Source of the DNA: Nemania diffusa
Lineage: Eukaryota > Ascomycota > Sordariomycetes > Xylariales > Xylariaceae
Assembly (NCBI GenBank): GCA_038501195.1
Contig: JBBPUQ010000005.1
Span: 4,774,001 to 4,838,000 of the forward strand
Length of the DNA stretch: 64,000 bases
Direction of reading: 5' to 3'
Shown: piece after piece, positions 1 to 14,619 of the stretch
Layout: every line of letters starts with the position of its first letter
Position numbering within the stretch: position 1 is the first letter of the stretch
The notes under the pieces: model-generated
Seen by the model: only the letters and a program-made list of their open reading frames with translations
Told to the model about the DNA's origin: nothing
Database searches by the model: none
Program-made: the position numbers and the translations under genes

Positions 1-3000
1 ATTTGAAATAATTATATAGTTATAGCTTTAAAAAAAATTTTCGTTAAAAACTATAGCAATTATACAATAAAAATAACAGAAATAATAAAAAGTGCTTTAT
101 TTATAAAAAGCTTAATTATTAATTTATTAATTATAGCTAACAAAAAAAATCGAAAACAAAAAAGCAATATTTTGCTATATATAATACTTTAAAATAAAAA
201 GCTTTATTATATAAAAAGTATAATATATTTGTACTAAACTATAAAAGTAATAAAAACTTTTTATATAATAATAAATTTAATAACAACTTAAATTTTAAAA
301 CTAAAAATAAAACAGTTTAATTTTTAATAAATTTAATATATTTTTATTATATAACAAAAAAAAATATATATATTTAAAATTAAATGTTAATATTAAACAA
401 TTTTTATTTAAACAGTTAATATAGTATAAAATACTAAAATATTTTATAAAATATTAATATAGCTAAAGTTTTAACTATTAAAAAAGCCCAAACTAAAGCT
501 TTTGTACAAAAAAACTTTTTTATACAAATAAACTAAACTTTAAGTAATATAACAATTTGATTTAGTAATATTAAAAGTTTTAAAGCTATAAATACTATAA
601 CTATATTAATATTAATTAAATCAATTAAATTTTATATTTTAAATATATTAACTTTATTTTTATTATTATTACAAAATATAAATTAACTATATATTTATTT
701 TAACAATATATAAAATATAATTATATAACAAAATAATATAACAGTATTAATTGTACAAAAATAAAAACACTTGTTTTTTAATATTAACTAATTAAAAACT
801 ACAAGTTATTTTATAAAACAAAAACTTTAAAAATTACATTGTTAATTTAAATACTTTTGTATAAAAAAACTTATAAAGTTATTACAAAAAACTAAATATA
901 ATAATATTAATATTTTAATATTTTAAAAAATTAAAAAGTTCTGCTACTATTATTAATTATATAATTAAGTTTTAAAAAAATTTAAATTTTTACTAAAAAA
1001 TAAATATAATTTTAATTATAAAATTGTTATTAATATTATATAAATTAACAAATAATCGACTTTATATATAATTAATATAAATATTTCGTTTTAAATAGTT
1101 AAATTTTTAAAATTTTTAAATATATATAATATTTAAAATATATTATACTAATGTTAAATTTTAGTATATTAAAAACTATTTAATTATATTATATATAATT
1201 TTAGTACAAATTTTTTGTTCAAAAAATTTTGCAATAATATATAATTAGTTAAAGCTTTATACAAAAAAATACTTATTAAAGCATACTAAGTTATCAGAAA
1301 AATCGAACAAATATATATATTATTTTGTTATATGTTCGATATTTTATACAAAAAAATCAGTTATTATATAAATAAAAAAACAGTATTATAAATAGTTATA
1401 AAAGTTTTAAATAATACAGTTAAACTAAATAGTTTTATATTTATTTTGCTAGTTTTTAGAACTTATTTTAAAATTAATAGCAACTTATTTTTTTTACTAA
1501 AAATTATTTAAAAAGCAAAAGCTATATAAAAAGTTATAAAAATATTAAAAAATATTTATATAAAAATTAATATTAATTAAACTATATAAACTAAAAACAA
1601 ACTAGTATTATTGTATAAAATACTTTTTTTATTTTTTTAAAGTAAAGTTATAATATAATAAAAACAAAAAAGCTAAACAAAACTATATAAAATTTTTATA
1701 ATTAAAAATTGTAACATTATAGTTAATATAATAAACAAATTAACTAAGTTCTATTATATATAAATTAAGTTATATTATTAATAAAAAGTTATATTTAACT
1801 TATTATATAAAAAAAATAACTTTTTATATAACTTTTTTTAAACTGTTAAATAGTTGCAACTTTAATACAAAAATAAACTAAAAAAATTATTTATAACTAC
1901 TAATAACTAATATTTTGTACTAAAAAAAGTTAATAATTATATTTTAGTTGTATAATTAAAACAAAATAATATAATTATTACATTTAATATATTTTTTAAA
2001 CAATTAAATATAGCTAAAATAAATATATTAACAACTTAAAATATATTTTAATTTATATAATATAACTTAAATTAATATAACTAAATAAAAATTTTTTTAA
2101 CTAAATTTATATAAAAAGTTAAAAATAAAATAACTAAATTATATAAAAAGTTTAAATTAGTTGTATAAAGTTATAAAAATAACAACAAAGTTTAAATTTT
2201 TATATAAATATTAATAATTCAGTATATAAATTAATAATTTATTATAGCTTTAAAACTATTGCTAATTTAAAATTACAGTATATATATAAAACTATAAAAT
2301 ATTTTTTAAATATATATATAGTTATATAATAAATTAAACTAAAAAATTTATGTTTATTTATTAAAAAAACTAAAAAATAAATATTTAATAAACACTATAT
2401 TTTAAATTGTATAATTATTATATAAATTAGTTAAATTAAAACTATATTAGTATAAAATTTATTATAAATATTACTGTTAAAAATTAAATATAAAAATATT
2501 TATATATAACTTATATTTGTTATATATTAAAAAAAAACTTAACAAATTTATAATTATAAAACTTTAAACAAATAATATTTTTAATATTATATTTAAAAAA
2601 TTTTTATATAAAAAAAAAACTAAATTACTATTTTATACAAAACTAAAAACAAAATTAATATTTAAACATTTTATTAAATTTAACAAAAATAAAATTTAAA
2701 TAAATAAATAAAATTTTATTTTTATTTAATAAAAATAAACTAAGCAATTATATACTATTAACTTTTATACAAAAGATTATTTTTAATAATATATTGTTTA
2801 ATAAATTTAAAATATATATATTACATTAATATATTAATTAAAAATATTATACAATTTATTAATTGTTATATAAGTTTAAAAATTGTTAAAAAATAACATT
2901 AAAGTATTAAATATATAAATATAATAGTAAATTAATAATATATAACAAAAACTATACTATATATTTTTAAACTTTAATTGTATGAAAATTTTTATTTTTA

Positions 3001-3597
3001 TTAATAAAGTATTTATAAACAACAAAAATTTAAGTTTTTAAATTAGATTTATAATTATATTAACTAATAAAAGCTATATAAAAAACACTTTTATAATTAA
3101 AAGCAATATTGTTTATTAAAATTTAATTAAATATAAATAAGTTATATATAATGTATTAACAAATAAATTATATAATATAGTTAATAGATTTAATTATACT
3201 ATTATATTTAGTACAACTTTTTAAAAAATTATTTGTATAATAAAATTATTAACTGTATTATTAGTTATATGTACTAATTTTAAATTTTTGTATAAATATT
3301 TAATTAAGCTAAAAACTATATAAAAAAAACGACTTATAATCAATATTATATTATTTTAAAAAACATATAAAAATCGCAAAATTATAAAAATATATTAAAT
3401 TAATAGTAAAAACAACTTAGTAAACATTTATATAAAAAAAGTATTTAATTAAATATTAAAAAAGCTAGTTAGTACAAATAAGCTAGTTATATAAATAAAA
3501 ATATATATAAATTAATTAAATAGCAGAAAAAATAACAAAAAATTAATTAATATTAAAACTAAAATTACTGCACAAAAAAAAGAATTTTTAATATTGA

Positions 3598-3901
3598 ACT
3601 AATAACTTAATAAAATTTGTATATATATACTAAATATATATAACTAAAACTTAAATTAAAACTTTTATTAAATAATCGAATAAATAAAAAATATAAAGAT
3701 TTATTAAAATCTATAAAATTTACAAGTTTTATATATATATACATATAAATAATTTGTATACAACTTTTTTAGTTGTATTTTTTTTTGTAAAATATATATA
3801 CAAATTAATACAGAACTTTAAAACTTAGAAACAAACTTTAAAACTTTATAAATTACTCCAAATCTTTTTGTATATATATATACAAAAAGTTCTACTAATA
3901 A
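3598..3901 (+). repeat. LTR-like repeat, copy A of an inverted pair
   Basis: About 304 bp that match the reverse complement of 15,425-15,728 nearly end to end. Shared landmarks in the same order are a CTAATAACTTAATAAAA-type start, ACTAAAACTTAAA, the stretch TACAACTTTTTTAG, TTTTGTAAAATATATATA and an AAAAAGTTCTACTAATA-type end. Differences between the copies are overwhelmingly C/T or G/A. The length is typical of a fungal LTR, so this may be a solo LTR or the 3' LTR of an element reaching left out of the window. No partner in direct orientation was found here. Confidence 0.65.
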
Positions 3902-4319
3902 AAAGTAAATATTGTTTATAAAAAATTATATCGCTTTTTTAACAAATTTAATATTATTATTAGATTTTTTTTTATTTAAGTTTAAATAATTTTTAATTGT
4001 TATTAAATATTAAAAAAACTCGTTTAAAATAAATAATTTATTATAAATTATTTTATATAAATTAAAATATTAATTTTTAATATAAAAATATTTTTATAAA
4101 ATATAATTAATAAATTAATAACTTTTTTTATTATATATAAAATATTTTTTTTTTATATAATTATTTTAGTTATATTTAATTTATAAACTTTTTTAATATT
4201 TATTAAATTTTTAATTTTTTATATAATTAAAATTATACTTTTTATTTATTAAATAAATATTTTATAAAATAGCTATTTAATTATTGTTTAAAATATAAAA
4301 ATATATATAAAAGTTTATA

Positions 4320-5000
4320 AAAAATGCTTTATAAATTAGTTTTTAAAATATTAAAACTATTATTAATTTAAATATTTTTTAATATATTTATATAATAGTT
4401 ATATTTAATTAAACTTTGTTTTAATAACTAATATTTAAAATTTATTAAATTTTTAATAATTTATTAATTATTAGTTTTAATATTTTATATAAAGCTTTTT
4501 TAAAATTCTTTTATTTTATTTATATAAAAATAATAATAGTTTAATTAATTTAATATTAACTATATTTTATATTTATATTAAAATATATATTTATTATATA
4601 ATATATTTTATATTAAATTTTATTTAATTTAATATTATATATAAAAAAGTTTTTTATATAATTTTTTAAAATATAAAAAAATACTATATAATATTAATTA
4701 TTTAAAATATTTAATTATTTATAAATATTAATAAATAATTTAGCTTTATTATATAAAAAGTTATATAATTTATTAAAATAATTATATTTTTTTTTTTAAA
4801 TTTTTTAAAATATTATATACTTTTTTAATAAAATAATTTTATTTTATATAATTTTTATAAATAATAAATTTAAATAAATATTTAAAAATATAAAATTTAA
4901 AGTTATATAATAATTTAAATATAAAATAAAAATAACTAAAAAAATATAATACATAAAATATTTATAAATAAATAAAAAGTTAAATTAATAATTTATTTAA
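4320..5000 (+). repeat. Diverged direct repeat, copy A
   Basis: This segment aligns by eye with about 12,680-13,330. Shared blocks include TTTTTAAAATATTAAAACT followed by TATTAATTT, a TTTAATTA(A/G)TTTAATATTA(A/G)CTATA block and ATTTATTAAAATA followed by a long T run. There are small length differences as well as many C/T and G/A changes. It probably represents two copies of the same mobile element family in the same orientation, about 8.35 kb apart. Confidence 0.55.
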
Positions 5001-6600
5001 AAAGTTAATAATTTATATAATTTATATAGTTATTTTTTAATAATAAATTATATAATTAATTATAAAATTTAAAAATAAATATTTTATAAAGCTTTTTTTA
5101 TTTATATAATTTTTAATTAAACTAAAAGTTATTTAATAAAAAATATTAAATAAATAACAAAAAAAAAAGTTGTTATTTTAAAAATATATATTATTAATAT
5201 TTTAATTTATATAAAAAGTAGTTATATAAAAATTTTAAATTATATTTATAAAATTAATAGTTTTTTTAATATTTAAATTATTATAAAATATAATAATTTT
5301 ATAAAATTTTAATAAGTTATATTGTTTTTTTTTTGTTTATATAATTTTTTAATATTATAAAAACAATTTTTTTTATTTTTAAAATATTAACTAAGTTGTA
5401 ATATAATATATAACTAGTTTAATTAAATTTATATTATATTTAACTTTTAAAATATTTTTTTATAATAATAAAAATGTTAATAAGTTTGTTTTAATATTTT
5501 TTAATAATATATTTTTATATAATTGTAATATTAATATTAAAATATTTAATAAATTTATTATATAAAAAGTTATATATAAAAATAACTTTTTATTTAGTTT
5601 TTTATTAAAACTATTAAAATATTATTATATTTAAAAATTGTTGTTTTAGTTTATATATATAACAGAATTATTTAAATAAAAAATATAAACTATTTATTTA
5701 TTTTTATATATATATTTTTTATTAAATAAAAAAAAATATATTTATATAATTAAATATAAATAATAAAAATCTTTTAAGTAATAATATTGTTTACTATTGC
5801 TTTTTTTATATAAAAACATTTTTTGTTAAATTAAAAAAAATATATTTATATAATAAAAAACTTGATTTTTTTTTATATATAATAATATATATATTTTTTA
5901 TTAAATAAAAAAAAGTATATATATATAAAAATCAATTTAAAATATAATATAAAAGTGAATATTTTTTACTAAATTAAAAAAAGTATATTTATATAATTAA
6001 AATTTAAAAATTATTTTAATTAATTTTTGTTTTTAAATTTTATTAATTTATAATATATTGCTATTAAATAAAAAAAGCTAATATAACTATTAATTAATAT
6101 TAATTTAGTTTTATATAATTAATTATATATAATAAAACTAAAACAGAATATAATATTATAATTATATAATATTATTATTATTTTTATATTTAAAAAAAAA
6201 TCTTTATATATATAATATATATATATAAATTATATAAACTTGCTAATAGCTTGTTAATGTTATATATAATAAAGTATAACTAATTATTTAATAAATAAAT
6301 AATAAATCATATAAAAAAAATTTAAATATATATTAATTGTAACTAATATTGCTATTTTAATATTTTATATATAAATAAAAATATAAAATATATAATAAAA
6401 ATTTTAAAAATAAATATAAATTTTTTAATTTTTATTTATATAAAAACAGAAAATATTTAATTATTTATATTAAATATTAAAATATATATTAATATTATTA
6501 ATTTTAATATAATTAGTTATAATATTAAATAATTTATTTATATAATTAAAAGTTTTAATATATTTATTAATATAAATATTAAAATTATTTATATAAATGT

Positions 6601-6866
6601 TGAATAAGTTATATATATATAATAATACATATAAGTTATATATAAACAGAATATAAAGCTAGTTATATTATATTTATATTAATAATTAAATTTAAAAAGA
6701 GTTTTTTTATATAGCTAAAAATTTTATTGTAAATAAAATTTCTACTAGTATATAAAATAAGTATTTATTTATATAACTATATATCTGTTTATATAACTAT
6801 AGTATAAATACTACAACATATAAACTGCAACATATAGTTGTAACTAATACTAGTATTTTAATACTA
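6601..6866 (+). repeat. Direct repeat, copy A (LTR-like)
   Basis: About 266 bp that match 14,354-14,619 at a constant offset of 7,753 bases, with no insertion or deletion that I can see. Almost every difference is a transition, for example TGAATAAGTT against TAAATAAGCT and ACAGAATATAAAGC against ATAAAATATAAAAC. Length and spacing suit the LTRs of one ~8 kb element, but two independent insertions are equally possible. Confidence 0.6.
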
Positions 6867-8017
6867 GCTTTTTTTTTTTTTAGTTATAACTAAATATTAT
6901 ATAAAAACAAAAAAATAAAAAAAATAAAAAAGCAACATATTTTATAATAGCTTAGTTTTATTATATAATAAGTCGATTGTTTTATAACTATATATAAATA
7001 ATATAGTTTAATTATTTGCTATATTAATTTAGTTTATATATTATATAATATTTTTAATTAATTAAAATAACAAATTACTATTTATTAAATTATTAGCTAT
7101 AATTAATTTATTAAAAATAACTTTTTTATATAACAATAAAGTTTATAATAAATTATTAATAATTAATTTAGTAAATTTTATATAATTAATTAATTAATAG
7201 TTATTTGTTAATTTATTTGTTTAATAAATAATTATTATATAAAAAAAAAAAAAAATTAAATATTATATAAAAAAAATAAACAATATTAGTTAAAATATTA
7301 GTTTATATAGTATAAAATTTTAAATATAAATATTTAGCTAGTTTTTATTTATTTTTGTTTTTTTTTTTTCGTTTTTTTTTTATATATTTATTTATTTGTT
7401 TATTTATTTATTTATATATATATATATATATTTATATATATTTATTTATTTATATATATATATTTATTATATAGTAATAATAGCAGTAATACAATAACTG
7501 TTATTTATTTTTATTTTATATTTATTTTTTTAAACAGTATATTATAATTTTAAAACTTTATTTAAACTAAAAATAATAATATAATAAAAATATATAGCTT
7601 TTTAATTAAAAGCTAAATTTATTAAACTTTTATATAGTTGTTTTATATAAATATATATTTATTTTTATATAAATAAATTTTTTTATATATTTTTAACTAA
7701 TATATTTAATTATACAATAAATTAAAAAAAATATTGTTTATATTGTTTTTTTTATTGATATTTTTTTTTAAGTATTAGTTTTAAACATTTTTATAAATAT
7801 TTAAACAAAGTTTATATATTAAAAAAAATACTTTTAAGCTTTTTTAATTTAAAACTAAAATTTAATTATATTATTTTATATTAACAGTTTTTAAAATAGT
7901 TATTAATGCTATATTAATATATTATTTATTAAATATTGTTAAATTTTTAGTTTTTAAAAAAGTATATATAGTATATATATTTAATATTTATATAATATTT
8001 GTTGTTTTTAATATAAC

Positions 8018-8021
<4 letters not shown>

Positions 8022-8053
<32 letters not shown>
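8022..8053 (+). repeat. 32-base poly(A) tract
   Basis: An uninterrupted run of 32 A residues, longer than other A runs nearby; a second run of about 23 lies at 8,510-8,532. Poly(A) runs of this length can mark the 3' end of a non-LTR retrotransposon or SINE, but in DNA this AT-rich chance or slippage is possible and no element body can be recognised beside it. Confidence 0.5.
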
Positions 8054-8056
<3 letters not shown>

Positions 8057-8271
8057 AGTTTTGTTTTATTTTTTATATAGTAGCTAAAAAATAACAAATT
8101 TAATTTTTTAGTTTTTTTTAACAATATTTTTTTTATATATATTATATAAATATTTTTTATATATATATATAAAATATTTTATATTATATATAAATTATTA
8201 AATATATATATATTTTTTAACTTTTTTTTAAATATAAAAGTTTATTATATATATATTTATTAGTTAATTTA

Positions 8272-8495
8272 AAATAAAAATATATTATATATATATATAT
8301 TAATTAATATATAATAAATATATATTATATATATATAGCTATTAATATATAATAAAAATATATTATATATATATATAACTATTAATAATAAAAATATATT
8401 ATATATATATATAACTATTAATATAAAGTAAAAATATGTTATATATATATATAGCTGTTAATATAAAATAAAGTTGTGTTATATATAAATAGTTC
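8272..8495 (+). repeat. AT minisatellite, ~45-50 bp unit, about five copies
   Basis: Tandem copies of a unit built from AAAAATATATTATATATATATATA followed by (G/A)CTATTAATAT. Later copies carry changes such as ATATGTT and AGCTGTTAAT. The array lies between the poly(A) tracts at 8,022 and 8,510. It is most likely replication-slippage DNA inside the mobile-element block. Confidence 0.6.
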
Positions 8496-8582
8496 TAAGT
8501 ATATATAATAAAAAAAAAAAAAAAAAAAAAAATTAATACAGTTTTAAATTTATAATTAATATAAACTTAAAACTATATATAT

Positions 8583-8990
8583 TTTAATTAAAAATCGAAT
8601 TTAGAATATATAATAAGTGCTATATATATTATTGCTATATTATTAAAACTTGTTTATTAAAAATAAGTTTTTTATAATATTTAAGTATATATTTTTTTAT
8701 ATAAAAAAAAAAACGACTTTTATATAAAAGTCGTTTTATATTATATAAAAATAAAATACTATATAAAAAAAAACTATATTTAAAATATATTATTTATAAT
8801 AGTTTTTTTTAAATATATACTTTAGTTAAAAATTAAATTTAAAATATATAAAAAAAGTTACATATATTACTATTATATTATTAAAACTTGTTTATTAAAA
8901 GTAAATTTTTTGTAATATTTTAAATATATATTTTTTTGTATAAAAAAAAAGCAGTTTTTATATAACAGTTGTTTTTTTATTATATATTTG
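8583..8990 (+). repeat. Two diverged tandem copies with a hairpin
   Basis: Positions 8,583-8,755 and 8,824-8,990 are the same sequence in tandem, about 242 bp apart. Both contain TATTATTAAAACTTGTTTATTAAAA followed by a T-rich stretch and then a hairpin. In the first copy the hairpin is a perfect 28-base palindrome at 8,710-8,737 (14-base arms containing ACGACTTTT). In the second it reads GCAGTTTTTATATAACAGTTG and is no longer perfect. Confidence 0.55.
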
Positions 8991-11900
8991 TTTTTACTTT
9001 ATTTACTAATGTTTTAATTTATATAATAAATTTATTAATAAATATTAAAGTTTTAAATATTTAATTTAGTTTTTGTTTTATAAATATATTAATAAAATTG
9101 TTAATATTGTTTATTTATTATATTTTAAAATTTGTTTTTTTTTTATATAATTTATAAAATAATATAATATTAATTATAAGCTATTTTTTTTATATTATTT
9201 TAAATTTAATTAAACAATTATATAAAAATTTTAAGTTTAAATATAAAACTATTAAAATTGAAATAATTTTTAATATAGTTAAAATTTATTAAATTATTAT
9301 ATATAAAACAATTGTATTATTAAAACTATTGATTATATTATATAATTTATTTATAAATATATTATAAATAACTTTTTTATATTTATTTAAATTTTAATAT
9401 ATAATATTACTAGTAATTTTAAAACTTAAATTGTTTTTTATATATTGTTTTATTATTAATATAATAATAAATTTAAACTACAAAATTATATTTATATTAT
9501 TTATAAATAATTTGTTAATAAATATAAACAATTTTATACAATTTAAATTTAATAATATAAAAATTAACTTATAGTTAAAATTATTTATTTATTATTAAAT
9601 TTTTTAATGTAAATTTTTAATATTATTTAATTAAAAATTAATTATTTATATAGCTATTAATAAGTTATATATAGTTTTTAGTTAATATATACTATTAATA
9701 TATATTTTTTATATATATTATAAAATATATTTTTAAATAGCTTTTTTTATATAATAATTAATTAAAACTAATTAATTATTTTAGTTTTTTTAAATTAAAA
9801 TTATATTATTTTTATATAATAAAATAATTTATTTACTATTAAATTTAATTAAGTAGTTTAATTAAAATATTTTTTTTAATTTTATATAAAAGCTAGTTTG
9901 TTATAGTTTTTTTTTTTTTTTTATTAAAAGATTTAATATAATAAAACTAAATATATTATTTATTTATAAACTTGTAATATTAAAGTTGTTAATTTATTTT
10001 ATTATATATAAAAAATATAAATTATATATAAATATAAATATATTAAGTTTTTTGTAATAATATTAATAATATATTTTAAATTAATATAATTTTAATTTAA
10101 TTAGTTTATATAATAGTTATATAATTTTTAAAATAATATTTTCGAAATATTTAAACTTTAATTTAATTAATAATTATATAAAGATTTTTTTTATTAGTTT
10201 ATTTTTTAACTATATATATATTTGTATAATATTTTAAAGTTTATTTAAAACATTATAGTTATAAATTAATAAAAATTTAAATATAAACAATAATTTTTAA
10301 CTTATTTATTAAATAATTAAAAATTAAATAAATATTGATTTTTTTTTAAAATTATTATATTTTTATATAATAAGTTTTAATTTTTTATATAGCTTAGTTA
10401 TTTTTTTTTTTAATTTTTTATATAAAACAAAACTTAAAAATTTAAATATTTTTATATTTTATTTAATTATATTTAATAAATTAAAATATTTTTTATATAA
10501 CAAAATTATTAATTTTAATAATATTTAATTTTTTAAATAATGCTTTAAATATATTAATTACGCTGTTTTTTTATAGCTTTATTACTAGTATATATATTTT
10601 TTATTTTTTTATTATAAAAAAACTATAACTAATTTGTTATATAAAAATTATATATATATTTACGTTTTTTTTTAATTTATTATGTTTTTTTTATATAATA
10701 AAAGTTTGAAAATATTAAACTTTTATTAAATTTATTTTTTAGTTTTTTAATAATTGTATTTTTTTTATATAATAATAAAGTTTTATTTGTATATATTAAA
10801 AATATATTAAATTATTTATTAAATTAATAATAATATTCAATTTTTTAATCGATTAAATTTTATATAGTTTATTTTAGCTTTGTTTTTTTTTTTATATAAA
10901 TATTTTGTTTTTTAAAAGTAATAAAAATATATTATATATAATTAAACTATTATATTTATTAATTATATAATTAATTTTAATTTTTATATATTTTTTATAT
11001 AATATTTTTATTGTTTTTTTTATTACTTTAGCTTTTTATATAATATTTAATAATAAAAATAAGTTTTAATTAACTTTTAAATATATATTAAAAACTAATA
11101 AAATAAATATAAAACTGTTTAATTTTATAATATTATTTAAAACTTTAATTATTATTTATAAAATTAATTTTTATTGTATATAATAATTTATTTTTATTTT
11201 AAAAATATTATATATATATTAAAATAGTTTATATATTTTTTTTATTTTATTTATTATTTAATAAGCTTTAATAAATATTATATAATATTATATATTTATT
11301 ATTTATATATAATTTCGAAATTTTTCGAACAAAAAATTAATATTTAAATTATAAACAATATAATTTAATAGTTTTTAATATATATTAATTTAATATTTAT
11401 ATAGTATTTTTTATATATTATATATAAATATCGATTTTAAAAATATTACTATTTGAAAAAATATTGTAATATTAATAATATAAAAAATTTATTTACTATT
11501 TATTTATATAATATTAATTATTATTTTATAATTAAAATTGTAATTATTTTTAATTAAAAACTTAAAATGTTAAAATGTTTAATTATATAATTAACAATAA
11601 TAATAAAACTTTTAAATCTTTTTTAAAATTAAATAGTTTATATTATATTTTATATAATTAAACATTTTATATAAATATTTTATATAAAAATATTTAAAAT
11701 AACAATATAACTATTAAAGTTTTGTTTTTATAAAATATATATTAACTTTTTATAATTTATATTAAAAAATAAATATTTTTATTTATATATAATAAAAATA
11801 GTTTTTTTATTATATTGTATAATTAAGTTTTTTATATTATTAAAATATATTTTTAAATAATTAATATTTTTAAAAAAAAACAAAAATAATATTGCTATAT

Positions 11901-12679
11901 TAAAAATATAATAAGTTGTTATATTTAATATATTTTTTATTTATATAGTACTAATTGTAATAATTATATAGCTATTATTAAAACAAATATATATTATTTT
12001 TAATATTTAGTTTATTTTTATATAAAAATATATTTAAAAATAAGTTTTTAATTATATTTTTTTTATTATTAAATAATTAAAAATATTTATATTTTATAGT
12101 TTATTTTAATATTTTATATAATATTAGTTATTTAATATAAACTAGTTAAATAAAATAATAATATTTTAATTTTAAATATTTTTATTTATTATATAATATA
12201 TAAATATATTGTTTATAAAAAACTAAATTAATTAATTTTTTTATTTTTTGTTAATTTTTTAATTATTTTTATTTAATTTTAATTTAGTATATTTTTTATA
12301 TTTTATAAAATATATTAAAAACTAATTAAATATTAATATATAATTAAAAATTATTTTATATAAATTAAAATATATGTTTTTAATATAAGCTTTTTTTTAA
12401 AATATATAATTAATTAATTAATAATTTAGTTTTTTATATATAAAATATTTTTTATTTATATAAAAGTTTTAAATAAGTTGTTTTTTTAGTTATATAAAAT
12501 TTTATTAAATATTAAACAAATTTAAAAATTTTTATATATTTTTAAATCAAAAATTTTTTATATAATTATTTTAATAATATTTTTAATTAATAAAATATAT
12601 ATTGTTTATTTTTTGTATAAAATATTTTAACTTATTTTTATTTACTATTTAAAAATAAGTTTATAAATTAACAAAAAAG

Positions 12680-13330
12680 CTTTTATATATAAGTTTTTAA
12701 AATATTAAAACTGTTATTAATTTTAATATATTTTAATATATTTATATAACAATTATATTAAATTAAATTTTGCTTTAATAATTTATATTAAAAACTTACT
12801 ATATTTTTATAAGTTTTATAATTATAATATTAAATATATTATAAATAAATAAATTAAAGTTTTTTTTTTTAGTTTATATAAAAATAATATTAGTTTAATT
12901 AGTTTAATATTAGCTATAGTTTATATTAATATTAAAATAAATATTTATTATATAATAAATTTTATTTTATATTTTTTTTAGTTTAATATTATATATATAT
13001 AAGTTTTTTGTACAACTTTTTAATATTATTAAAAAAACAGCATAATATTAATTTTTTATTATTTTAAGTTGTTAATATATATTAATAAATAATTATACTT
13101 TATTATATAATAAATTATATAATTTATTAAAATAGTTTTTTTTTTTTTTTTATGTTTTTTAAAAAATAGCATATTTTTTTAGTAAAATTATTTTATTTTA
13201 TATATTTTAAATTAAAAATAATTTAAAAAATATATTTAATATTATTAAATTAAATATTATATAAATATAAAACTGTTATTTAAAAGTATATAAAAAGTAA
13301 TATATTATAAAATATTTATAAACTAGTTAA
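12680..13330 (+). repeat. Diverged direct repeat, copy B
   Basis: Partner of 4,320-5,000 in the same orientation, with the same ordered landmarks and small length differences. It retains slightly more G and C (for example AAAACTGTTATTAATTT and TTAGCTATAGTTTAT) than copy A at equivalent positions, as expected when RIP hits each copy independently. Confidence 0.55.
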
Positions 13331-14353
13331 AAATTTAGTTTATAATTAATAATTATTATATGTTAATATATAAAATTAGAAATATATTTATATTTAATAA
13401 TTAGTTATATAAATAATTTATTGTTTTTTTTTATAAATGTTTAAAAATATATATTTGAAATTAGTTTTAGCTATATTAGTTTTAATTAAAATATACTTAT
13501 ATTATTTGTAATTATATAAAGCTATTAATTTAAAATTAATAAATTAAATATTTATATAAAAAATAATAAAATTAATTAAATAATTAAAAAAAAAGCTTAT
13601 TTATTATTATTAAATAAATATTAGTTTTATATAATTTATATAAGTTTTATTTGTTATTTTATATTATTGTTATTATTATATTATATACTTTTTTATTTTA
13701 AAATATTAAATAATTTTTATTAAATTAATTTATTTATTTAATTTTATATTTTATATATTTAATATTTAAAGTTTTTAATATATAACTTTTATAATAACTA
13801 ATTAATTAAATTTAAATATTTATATTTAATAATATAATAAATTATTTAAATATTAAATATAATTAATATTGCTGTTATAATGTTAAACTTTTAGTTTTAT
13901 AATTAAATATTAATATATTTTTATATATAATGTTTTAAAAGTTTATAATTAAAAGCAATTTTGTTATATCAATTATTGTTATTATATATAATAAAAAGTT
14001 TTTTTTTATTATATAACTGTTTTAATATTATAATAATTAAAAGTATAAAATAAAAAATAAAAAAGCTTTATTGTTTAATTATTATATAATAAATAATTTA
14101 ATATAATTATATACTATTACTTTTAATATTGTTTTTTATATTTAAAACTTTGTAATATTACAAAGTATATTTTAATACAATAGTTAAATTTGATTTTTTA
14201 TTTTAAACTTTGTTATATAAAAATTATTTAATTTATATAAAATAAAAACTTTAAAATATAATATAAAAACTTATTAAATTTAATTAAGCTTTAAGTTAGC
14301 TTTATTTTTACTTTTACTAATTTATAATATATTTTACAATTATTAAATAATAT

Positions 14354-14619
14354 TAAATAAGCTATATATATATAATAATATATATAAATTATATATAAAT
14401 AAAATATAAAACTAGTTATATTATATTTATATTAATAATTAAATTTAAAAAAAGTTTTTTTATATAGCTAAAAATTTCATTATAAATAAAATTTCTACTA
14501 ATATATAAAATAAGTGTTTGTTTATATAACTATATACTTGTTTATATAATTGTAGTATAAATACTGCAGCATATAAACTATAACATATAGTTATAACTAA
14601 TACTAGTATTTCAATAATA
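14354..14619 (+). repeat. Direct repeat, copy B (LTR-like)
   Basis: Partner of 6,601-6,866 with a constant offset of 7,753 bases. The shared end reads TAACTAATACTAGTATTT followed by T or C. Both copies run in the same orientation. Confidence 0.6.
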
